Source of the DNA: Bacillota bacterium
Lineage (GTDB): Bacteria > Bacillota > Clostridia > Acetivibrionales > DSM-2933
NCBI GenBank assembly: GCA_023441845.1
Contig: JAEZNF010000541.1
Coordinates: 1-5,032 of the forward strand
Direction: 5' to 3'
Length of the DNA: 5,032 nt
Within the stretch, counting starts at the first letter, position 1, and each line of letters begins with the position of its first letter. Position numbers and translations under genes: made by a program. This document shows positions 1 to 5,032 of this stretch, piece by piece. The notes beneath the pieces are model-generated. The model made no database searches and was not told where the DNA came from. It was given only the letters and a program-made list of their open reading frames with translations.

Positions 1-242
1 GTATTGCCTAAGAGCGGTTTAAGCGCACTTACTCCCTTCTTCATGGTAAGGGCTGAGGCCAGCATTTCAGGGACAAAAATCTCATCCTTCTGGAACTTTT
101 CGCCTATATCACTCATTACACCTATCATGGTGTTCAGAATATCGACTGCGGCAATACCCTCGTCAATGGTCTCCTGGACTATGCTCTCTATTTTCTTGAG
201 CCTTCCTGTAGCAACAGTGGCTTTGACTGTTTCAAGTGACAT
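1..242 (-). CDS. Corrinoid (B12-binding) methyltransferase carrier protein, N-terminal part
   Basis: This is the first 80 codons of a corrinoid protein; the rest lies beyond the left edge. In the family, a four-helix cap domain (B12-binding_2 type, about residues 1-85) precedes a Rossmann-like cobalamin-binding domain with the DxHxxG motif. Only the cap is visible here. The N-terminus MSLETVKATVATG, then GIAAVDILNTMIGVMSDIGEKF and FVPEMLASALTMKKGVSALKPLL, match the usual cap pattern (a GxxxxxIL..L...M..IGe.F..gE.FvPEml.aa..M). The ATG at 242-240 has a GGAG ribosome binding site at 250-253 with 7-nt spacing. The gene follows the methyltransferase gene by 32 bp with no terminator between, so the two are probably co-transcribed. 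The protein would carry the methyl group on cobalamin between that methyltransferase and a second one not in the window. The family is clear; the methyl donor cannot be told. The lower-axial histidine is outside the window. Confidence 0.88.
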   Translation of the reverse strand, partial: MSLETVKATVATGRLKKIESIVQETIDEGIAAVDILNTMIGVMSDIGEKFQKDEIFVPEMLASALTMKKGVSALKPLLGN

Positions 243-274
243 TTTTATTCTCCTCTCTAATATATGAAATAAAC

Positions 275-1266
275 TTATTTAAAATAAATCTTGCTCAGTT
301 CGTCTATTGCTGCCGATGCAGCTTCATATGCGCCGGGATAGATGCTTCCAATGCCGCCCTGTGTGAATCCCGGAATGAGGTATTTGGTTCCGCAAGATTC
401 TATAAGGTCAACAAGGGCTGCACGTATTTTTTCAGCCGACCAGTCAGCGGTGTCAAATTTCCCGTTATCAAGACCTCCATGGATGGAGAGCTGTCCGCCA
501 TACTTCTTGAGGAGCTCCGGTATGTTATTTTCGGATACTGCACCCTGGAAGATGTCTACACCCATTTCTATCATGCCGGGAACGAGGTTTGCGGCATAGG
601 AATCGCTGTGATGGACTATGAGCTGTACACCGTTTTCTTTCCAGAAGCCGTATATCTTCTTGTATGCCGGAACAAAGAACTCCTCGAACATTTCAGGGGA
701 CATGAAGGACTTGGTTTGACTGCCGAAATCATCATGATGGAACAAGGCATCGGGATGGATGTGATCAATTTGAACCTTGGCGCACTCAATTTCCCAGTCG
801 GTCAGAAAGTCAATAAGCTCGTGCATAGCCTCCGGCTCAACAACGAGGTTTAGTAGAGCGGTATCGATACTCATCATATAATGAAGTTTCTCGAAAATAC
901 CTGTGAATACTATGCATGCAGTGAATCTCTCGTTTCTGTCAGGCGGTGGTGTCAGACCCGCGAAAAAATCCCACATTGCCTGTGGATACGCCATAGGATC
1001 GGGAGCCTTAAGCACTTCGCGCCACCTGGTAACGTCTTTTAAGAGTATTTTATCCTCTGTGTGAATGGGGAATGGGCCTGGAGTTCCGGCCGGGAATGTT
1101 ACCCAAAAGCCCCAGTCAGTCTTCTTTGTTTCTCCCGGTTGGCATCCACCGGCACAGTTCATTGTTATGGGATCGAATACTAAATCCAAGTACTCATACT
1201 GGTTAACGAAACGGTCGGGGCTGCCTCCCCTAATAGTTTCCAGAAGGTTTTGCCTTATAGTAGCAT
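275..1266 (-). CDS. URO-D-fold corrinoid methyltransferase with a frame break just after the start codon
   Basis: This is a uroporphyrinogen-decarboxylase superfamily protein of the methyltransferase branch (MtaA/MtbA/MtvB-like), not a haem-pathway enzyme, as its corrinoid-protein neighbour supports. It probably moves a methyl group from a small methylated substrate to that corrinoid protein. If the first ATG (1266-1264) is used and one base restored, the product is about 330 residues. It would begin MLxIRQNLLETIRGG, then PDRFVNQYEYL, a typical N-terminus for this group. As sequenced, ATG CTA CTA is followed by TAA. The conserved frame runs uninterrupted from about 1282 to the TAA at 275-277 but has no ATG, GTG or TTG until the TTG at 1189. 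Starting there would remove about 26 conserved residues. Later landmarks are FHHDDFGSQ (about residue 176), HHSDS (219-223), SIHGGLDNG (about 261) and a PGFTQGGIGSIYPGAYEA tail. The H-x-C zinc motif of MtaA/MtbA is not present at HHSDS. Substrate unknown. The break may be a sequencing error or a real lesion. Confidence 0.82.
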
Positions 1267-1272
1267 ATACTT

Positions 1273-1278
1273 CCCTCC
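1273..1278 (-). promoter_or_regulatory. Ribosome binding site that fixes the methyltransferase start
   Basis: On the minus strand GGAGGG lies 6 nt before the ATG at 1266-1264. It is the only good Shine-Dalgarno/ATG pair near the 5' end of the methyltransferase gene, and it points to this ATG rather than the TTG at 1189 as the ancestral start. This placement is what makes the frame break directly after the ATG stand out. Confidence 0.7.
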
Positions 1279-1296
1279 ATTTCTAAAGATAGCTAT

Positions 1297-1302
1297 ATTC
1301 TA
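1297..1302 (-). promoter_or_regulatory. Possible extended -10 element for the methyltransferase operon
   Basis: On the minus strand TAGAAT at 1302-1297 is preceded directly by TGA, giving an extended -10 pattern (TGn-TAGAAT). It sits about 30 nt before the ATG, leaving room for a short leader with the ribosome binding site. No convincing -35 lies 17 nt upstream, which would be tolerable for an extended -10. A second candidate, TATAAT at 1317-1312, also lacks a good -35. A small inverted repeat, GATAG/CTATC, overlaps this site. Assignment is tentative. Confidence 0.3.
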
Positions 1303-1345
1303 TCACATGCAATTATAAAATGAAATCAGCATATTGATGATACTT

Positions 1346-1363
1346 TATGTTGATTATGTTGAT
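1346..1363. repeat. Two tandem copies of a 9-bp repeat
   Basis: TATGTTGAT occurs twice head to tail with no change. A partial related sequence, ATATTGATGAT, lies just to the left (about 1331-1341). The repeat sits upstream of the leftward methyltransferase operon, about 80-100 bp from its start codon. It could be a tandem operator for a regulator of that operon, or chance in AT-rich DNA. Only the repetition itself is directly seen. Confidence 0.55.
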
Positions 1364-1401
1364 ATAATTAAAGTGATTATTTCTAACATTAATTGAATTT
1401 G

Positions 1402-1431
1402 TTGTCACAAAAATTTTTTCTTAACTGTTAT
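1402..1431 (+). promoter_or_regulatory. Candidate promoter for the short rightward reading frame
   Basis: TTGTCA (1402-1407; five of six matches to the sigma-A -35) is followed after 18 bp by TGTTAT (1426-1431; four of six to the -10). The same stretch can be read as an ECF-type promoter: TGTCAC (1403-1408), 16 bp, then CTGTTAT (1425-1431). ECF sigma genes often control themselves from promoters with a -35 of this kind, and the reading frame downstream resembles the start of a sigma factor. That link is inference. The predicted transcript would begin near 1438 and include the palindrome at 1451-1468. Confidence 0.4.
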
Positions 1432-1450
1432 AAGGATATATTGAACAATC

Positions 1451-1468
1451 GATAAAATATATTTTATC
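1451..1468. repeat. Perfect 18-bp palindrome, candidate operator
   Basis: GATAAAATATATTTTATC is its own reverse complement over all 18 bases, and the symmetry does not extend beyond them. It lies between the candidate promoter at 1402-1431 and the ribosome binding site at 1483-1490, just after the predicted transcription start. That position fits a dimeric repressor site. In RNA it would form only a weak A/U hairpin with a tight loop, so a DNA-binding role is likelier than attenuation. The regulator is unknown. Confidence 0.5.
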
Positions 1469-1482
1469 CTCATTACATAAGA

Positions 1483-1490
1483 AAAGGAGG
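1483..1490 (+). promoter_or_regulatory. Strong ribosome binding site for the 32-codon frame
   Basis: AAAGGAGG is a near-full match to the anti-Shine-Dalgarno sequence and stands 7 nt before the TTG at 1498-1500. It is the main argument that this frame is or was translated from TTG, since the frame is short and has no upstream ATG. Confidence 0.65.
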
Positions 1491-1497
1491 TTAAAAT

Positions 1498-1596
1498 TTG
1501 GATATAGTCGAAAATGCAGTGAGACTGGTAAAAGGCGGAGACAATTCTGCGTTTGAAGTGGTTATTGATTTTTATAAAAGGCCGCAAGCAGCTTAA
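1498..1596 (+). pseudogene. Truncated ECF-like sigma factor N-terminus, or a 32-residue peptide
   Basis: The frame starts at TTG (read as Met) behind a strong ribosome binding site and ends at TAA 1594-1596. Its product begins MDIVENAVRLVKGGDNSAFE, continues VVIDFYKR and ends PQAA. The pattern of a short helix, K-x-G-D-x-x-A-F-E and then an aromatic-rich helix ending FYKR is how many clostridial ECF/sigma-70 factors begin (region 1.2/2.1). After FYKR a sigma factor would continue with Y/V-rich region 2, but here the frame stops four residues later. No other frame continues the similarity, and the converging gene ends only 47 bp away. The likeliest reading is the 5' remnant of a deleted sigma gene that kept its promoter and ribosome binding site. 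A functional small peptide is possible. The sigma resemblance is judged by eye. Confidence 0.45.
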
Positions 1597-1627
1597 GAGA
1601 CCAGGATTTGTTCACTCCGGGCCTCTT
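1595..1627 (-). terminator. Imperfect inverted repeat after the J-TPR gene, possible terminator
   Basis: Read on the minus strand, AAGAGGCCCGGA pairs with TCCTGGTCTCTT across a 9-nt loop (GTGAACAAA). This gives 11 of 12 pairs, including one G-U, with one C-U mismatch. It begins 15 nt after the TAG of the TPR gene, a usual place for a terminator. The G-U pair forms only in the leftward transcript, so the hairpin is stronger there than in the plus orientation. No run of U follows, so intrinsic termination would be weak. It may instead stabilise the 3' end. Confidence 0.35.
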
Positions 1628-1642
1628 TAAAATCTAATCCGC

Positions 1643-4180
1643 CTATCCGAATAACTTGCCAAGAAGGCCGGATTTCGACTTGCTGAGCTTTAATAATTCT
1701 TCCTTCACGCTATGATTGTATTCATCTTCGGGATCTAACTCCAGAATCCTGTCGGCCACTGCCAAAGCCTCTTTTATCATTTTCTTTTCCCTGAAAATAT
1801 CCAGCTTCAAATGAAGAAGGTTTATATGATTGCCGTCAATTTTAAGACCCAGGTTACAGTTGTTTTCAGCTTCCGCAATGTTTCCGGCTCTAAACATAGC
1901 CCATGCTTTATTCTGGTATGCCAGTATGTAGTTGGGATCTGCTTTTAAAACAGTATCGCATTCGGCGGCGCATTCTTTGAAAAGGCTGAGGTGGTAAAGC
2001 GCATGGCTTTTATCTATATAAGCTTCCAGCATGGAAGGGTCCTTTTCAATAGTCAGATCAAAGTATTTTATGGCTTCCTGGTGGTTTTTCATATTATTGA
2101 TGCACTTTCCGGCTGAATAATAGTAAGGGGCAAAGCCGGGATTTTTTTCGATTGCCTTTTTATATTCGGATAGTGCTTCATCAAACCTTTTTTGATTGAA
2201 TAAAACTTCACCCTTCAGATCATGGAATCTATCTCTGAATGTAGTATTCATTCCGATTGCTTTGTCAATTACTGCCAGTGCCTCGTTTATTCTGGAGATA
2301 TTTAAAAGGCTTAATGCCTTATAGTAGTATACATCCTCGGAAACACTGCCATGCTGTATTGCGTTATCCAGACAATCAAGTGCTTCCTGGTAGTTTTCCC
2401 TGTTAAAATGACATAATCCTTTGCAAAAATAAGGGTCATAGTTCTTAGGATCGGCCTCTAATGCCTGGTTGCACAAATCAATTGCTTCATCATACCTTCC
2501 GGTCTGGCAAAAAACATTTGCCTTTTCATAAATCAGTTTACTGCCGCTAAGACCCAGGTCCGCAGCTCTAGAATAGACCGCCAAAGCTTCTTCGTACTGC
2601 CTGACTCTAGAGAACAGCTTCATTTTTATTACATATGCATCGGTAAGGTACAGATAATAATTCAATGCTTCCTCACATGCCTCAAAGCATTCCTCATACA
2701 GCTGCAAACCCAGCAGAGCCTCGGCCTTGTTTTTGTATGCGTTTGCCATTTGAGGATTAAGCATAATGGCTTTGTTTGCGCTCTCAAGGGCTTCATTAAA
2801 CCTTTTCAACCTATTTAAGGAGTATGACATGTTGTTATAATACAAAGAATCGTTTGGATTAAGCTCGATTGCGGTTTCATATGTTTTAACAGACTCGGTA
2901 TAGTTGCCCAGTTCATCCAGGATCAATGCCTTAACGCCATAAAGCCTGGCGTCCTGAGGAAAAAAGCTTAAAGCCTTGCAGCAAGTCGTGTAGGCCAGTT
3001 CGCTTTTATCCATATATACCAGCACATTACATAGCAAATAATACTTTTCTGCGTTGAGCAGGTTGTTTTGCTCCAAATTACTCAACAAACCGTATGCTTC
3101 CTCGATTTTACCGGTGGAGTAGTATATGTCGGCCAGTTTATATTGCAGCTCCTGGTCATCGGGCTTTTCCTTCAGCATATTAAGGAGGCTGTCCAGCCAG
3201 AAATTTTGTGCTGAAACCAATAGAGTCCTGGCATTATTGTTGTATTGTGAAATCTCATTGAGGCGGTTAAGGTATTTAATGGCCTCTTCATATTTCTTAA
3301 GGCTGGTACAGCATTTGCCGAGAGGAGCCAATATTTCGCCTGAGTCGGGATACAGTTCCAGGGCTTTTTTATATTCATCACACGCCTCGGCGTATTTTCC
3401 AAGCCTATAAAATAGGTGGCCCCTGAAAACATAGGCAAATACATTTCTGTTGTCCTTCTCAATAAGTGAGTGAAGTATCGTGTCGGCTTCGTCCATGCTG
3501 CCGTTTGCCATAAGATACCTTGCCTCAAGAATTTGAAGGTCGGGATGGCCGGGGCAAATTTCACGGCAAACTCCAATTGATTTTACCGTATCGTATAAAT
3601 TGTAATCGTCCAGAGCACCGGAAGCTCTCGAATATTGGTCCATAAACTCTTCCTGCCTGTTTTCCCTGCACAAAAGCAAACTCTTATAATCGAAATAACC
3701 GGGGTAATTTATTTTATTCACAACAAATTCAATAAAATTCTTTGGGAATTTAATGCTGAGCCTTTCCTTTTTTGTACTCCATGAAAAGTATTTATTAAAA
3801 AGCGCCCAGACCTCGGATGGGAAATAATAGTGATCCATTATGAACCGCAAAATCCTGAAGCTCACTTCAGTGCCTGTATCAATGTTATAGCATACATCAC
3901 TTTCAAGCAGGGCTTTCCATAGCCCGGTGTCAATCCTTTTTTCGAAATCATTATAAAGCTCCTCGAACTTTTTCATAAACTCATCTACAGTTGAAACAGT
4001 GTTATCGGAGCTTTTATCTTCCCCGGATTTTGCAAGTGCCTCCTCATAAGCTGCTCTTAAAGTCTTGAAAGCTTCAGGGTCTTTTTCGGGATTGTTGTTG
4101 GGCAGCAGCTTTGCATATGCCCTTTTGATTAGTCTTATATCTTTTGTCGGTTCTATACCAAGTACCTTGTAACAGTCCAT
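1643..4180 (-). CDS. J-like domain protein with about 17-18 TPR repeats, probable HscC co-chaperone
   Basis: The 845-residue product starts at ATG 4180-4178, with GGGAG 10 nt upstream. A TTG two codons earlier sits only 4 nt from that site and is less likely. Residues 2-50 form a J-like domain: MDCYKVLGIEPTKD (helix I), IKRAYAKLL (helix II), then a loop and FKTLRAAYEEAL (helix III). The catalytic HPD loop reads NPE (residues 30-32). Residues 55-205 are a mainly helical region with DTGLWKALLESDVCY and PSEVWALFNKYFSW, which I recall as resembling the middle of other degenerate J proteins. From about 212 to 820 come roughly 17-18 TPR units of about 34 residues; clear ones start near 246, 410, 444, 512, 546, 580, 650 and 718, with endings such as KALELYP and AIELNPND. 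The C-terminus is short and lysine-rich. No signal peptide or membrane segment is seen, so it is cytosolic. The start lies 2 bp after the HscC-like stop, implying translational coupling. Role inferred: targets clients or a protein complex to that Hsp70. Confidence 0.88.
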   Translation of the reverse strand: MDCYKVLGIEPTKDIRLIKRAYAKLLPNNNPEKDPEAFKTLRAAYEEALAKSGEDKSSDNTVSTVDEFMKKFEELYNDFEKRIDTGLWKALLESDVCYNIDTGTEVSFRILRFIMDHYYFPSEVWALFNKYFSWSTKKERLSIKFPKNFIEFVVNKINYPGYFDYKSLLLCRENRQEEFMDQYSRASGALDDYNLYDTVKSIGVCREICPGHPDLQILEARYLMANGSMDEADTILHSLIEKDNRNVFAYVFRGHLFYRLGKYAEACDEYKKALELYPDSGEILAPLGKCCTSLKKYEEAIKYLNRLNEISQYNNNARTLLVSAQNFWLDSLLNMLKEKPDDQELQYKLADIYYSTGKIEEAYGLLSNLEQNNLLNAEKYYLLCNVLVYMDKSELAYTTCCKALSFFPQDARLYGVKALILDELGNYTESVKTYETAIELNPNDSLYYNNMSYSLNRLKRFNEALESANKAIMLNPQMANAYKNKAEALLGLQLYEECFEACEEALNYYLYLTDAYVIKMKLFSRVRQYEEALAVYSRAADLGLSGSKLIYEKANVFCQTGRYDEAIDLCNQALEADPKNYDPYFCKGLCHFNRENYQEALDCLDNAIQHGSVSEDVYYYKALSLLNISRINEALAVIDKAIGMNTTFRDRFHDLKGEVLFNQKRFDEALSEYKKAIEKNPGFAPYYYSAGKCINNMKNHQEAIKYFDLTIEKDPSMLEAYIDKSHALYHLSLFKECAAECDTVLKADPNYILAYQNKAWAMFRAGNIAEAENNCNLGLKIDGNHINLLHLKLDIFREKKMIKEALAVADRILELDPEDEYNHSVKEELLKLSKSKSGLLGKLFG

Positions 4181-4182
4181 AA

Positions 4183-5032
4183 TCAAAAATCTCCCTTCAT
4201 TTCTATTGCGTCAAATTTTGTATTTATTATTTTCCTTGTTTCCTCAATTTGTTTTGGTATCTGTTTGTCCAGCACGTCCTCAAATTCCATCAGCAGATTG
4301 GCAATTTCCTGTCTTAGCATACCGGTTTTTTCTTCATACAGTCTCTCACCGCGGGCAATAACAAGCCTGTTTTCGTGGGTTTCGCGAGGGTGGACCTTTA
4401 AAGAAGACAAATTTTCAATGCTTACCATGATTTCTTCTTTTGTCATATGTCCGGGGTCCTTTTCAATTACCATACTCTTTTTCATGCCGGTAGACACTAC
4501 GGTAACTTCAACTTCCAGAATACCGTTTAAATCGTAGGTGAACCGGACATCTACGGCTTCTTCGCCTATAGTGTTAGGAGGAACGGGGATATTAAGCTCT
4601 CCAAGAAAGATGTTGTCTTTTGCCAGGCGTGATTCTCCCTGCAGGATTTCTACATTTATTATCTTTTGGTTTGGGTGAATGGTATAAAGCCTTTCAACCC
4701 TGCTGATCGGAATGGTTGTATTCCTTTCGATTATGGGCAGGAAGTGGCCGGGCTCAACATACCCCTGTGACTTTTTAACTGCAATGTTTGTCCCCAATGT
4801 ATAAGGGCATACATCGGTCAGAATTACTTCTTTTATGACTGCGTCCTTACCTTTTAGTGCTGCCTGAATCCCTGCGCCTATTGCAACAACTTCGTCGGGA
4901 TTTATATTTGCAAAGGCCAGCTTGCCGAATAATTTACTTACAAATGTGCGTATCAGAGGAAGCTTGGTAGCCCCTCCAACAAGGAGAATTGAGTCTATAT
5001 CGCTTATCTTTAAAGCGGCATCGCTTAAAGCC
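4183..5032 (-). CDS. hscC: HscC-like Hsp70 chaperone, C-terminal part
   Basis: The frame is open to the right edge and gives the last 282 residues of an Hsp70; most of the ATPase domain lies outside. Visible residues 18-25 are VGGATKLP and 44-57 NPDEVVAIGAGIQA, the closing nucleotide-binding motifs of Hsp70. The substrate-binding beta domain starts near DVCPYTLG (73-80) and includes FLPIIERNTTIP (about 97-108), LQGESRLAKDNIFLG and FTYDLNGILEVEV. The helical lid contains LKVHPRE (211-217) and ERLYEE, then ends after KFDAIEMKGDF. DVCPYTLG, the FLPIIERNTTIP loop, LKxHPRE followed by a short lid, and the absence of a DnaK-type acidic tail favour the HscC (Hsc62) branch over DnaK. An internal TTG at 4797 is not a start, because the coding frame runs through it. 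The stop TGA (4185-4183) lies 2 bp before the J-TPR gene, so the two form an operon. The subfamily call is by memory of the family pattern. Confidence 0.87.
   Translation of the reverse strand, partial: ALSDAALKISDIDSILLVGGATKLPLIRTFVSKLFGKLAFANINPDEVVAIGAGIQAALKGKDAVIKEVILTDVCPYTLGTNIAVKKSQGYVEPGHFLPIIERNTTIPISRVERLYTIHPNQKIINVEILQGESRLAKDNIFLGELNIPVPPNTIGEEAVDVRFTYDLNGILEVEVTVVSTGMKKSMVIEKDPGHMTKEEIMVSIENLSSLKVHPRETHENRLVIARGERLYEEKTGMLRQEIANLLMEFEDVLDKQIPKQIEETRKIINTKFDAIEMKGDF
4191..4195 (-). promoter_or_regulatory. Ribosome binding site inside the HscC-like gene for the J-TPR gene
   Basis: GGGAG on the minus strand lies within the last codons of the HscC-like gene, 10 nt before ATG 4180 and 4 nt before TTG 4186. 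The spacing favours the ATG, giving an 845-residue product. Because the site is in translated sequence, ribosomes finishing the chaperone would probably re-initiate here, keeping the two proteins in a fixed ratio. Confidence 0.5.

Larger units (their letters stand above)
1283..1497. other. AT-rich intergenic region between divergent transcription units
   Basis: No protein-coding signal is visible on either strand. The region separates the leftward methyltransferase operon from the short rightward reading frame at 1498-1596. It holds a tandem 9-bp repeat (1346-1363), a candidate rightward promoter (1402-1431), an 18-bp perfect palindrome (1451-1468) and a tentative leftward -10 element. I see no riboswitch, tRNA or other structured RNA. 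A minus-strand open frame across part of it (1405-1587) is AT-driven and has no ribosome binding site or family resemblance. Confidence 0.6.

Noticed and set aside
4..267. 87-codon plus-strand frame at the left edge
   Set aside because: It is antisense to the corrinoid protein, whose cap-domain sequence is convincing.
236..853. 205-codon open frame on the plus strand
   Set aside because: It lies wholly opposite the corrinoid/methyltransferase genes, whose minus-strand product has clear family motifs. Its own product resembles nothing and has no good ribosome binding site.
1363..1368. TATAAT as a plus-strand -10 box
   Set aside because: No -35-like hexamer lies at 16-18 bp. The better candidate is the pair at 1402-1431.
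1405..1587. 60-codon minus-strand frame in the intergenic region
   Set aside because: AT-rich composition, no ribosome binding site and no recognisable motif. It overlaps the plus-strand sigma-like frame, which has better translation signals.
3172..3576. 134-codon minus-strand frame within the TPR gene
   Set aside because: It is a second frame of the TPR repeats on the same strand. The 845-residue frame carries the TPR pattern continuously.
4184..4186. TTG as start of the J-TPR gene
   Set aside because: It is only 4 nt from the GGGAG site. The ATG at 4180 has 10-nt spacing and matches the usual J-domain N-terminus MDCYKVLG.
4795..4797. TTG as start of a separate 204-residue protein
   Set aside because: The same frame continues upstream to the window edge with Hsp70 motifs VGGATKLP and NPDEVVAIGAG, so this is an internal leucine codon.

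Overview
The window looks like the chromosome of an anaerobic, moderately AT-rich Firmicute (Clostridia-like). The evidence is strong AGGAGG-type ribosome binding sites, AT-rich intergenic DNA, a corrinoid-dependent methyltransferase pair of the kind common in acetogenic and fermentative Clostridia, and an HscC-type Hsp70. This is inferred from gene content; no taxonomic marker gene is present.

Layout. Positions 1-1266 (minus strand) hold a two-gene methyltransferase operon: a uroporphyrinogen-decarboxylase-fold methyltransferase (275-1266), then 32 bp downstream the start of its corrinoid carrier protein (1-242, cut by the left edge). The methyltransferase has a good ribosome binding site and ATG, but the frame is broken two codons later. 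One missing base separates the ATG from an otherwise intact, conserved N-terminus.

Positions 1267-1642 are a mostly AT-rich spacer. It carries a 9-bp tandem repeat, a candidate plus-strand promoter, a perfect 18-bp palindrome, a strong ribosome binding site and a 32-codon plus-strand reading frame. That frame reads like the first residues of an ECF-type sigma factor and then stops. An imperfect inverted repeat lies between it and the converging gene.

Positions 1643-5032 (minus strand) hold a chaperone operon. The C-terminal part of an HscC-like Hsp70 (4183-5032, cut by the right edge) is followed 2 bp later by an 845-residue protein. This protein has an N-terminal J-like domain whose HPD motif reads NPE, a helical middle region and about 17-18 tetratricopeptide repeats. 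The tight spacing and the J-like domain suggest that the second protein is the dedicated co-chaperone or client adaptor of the first. This HscC plus J-TPR pair is the most interesting system in the window.
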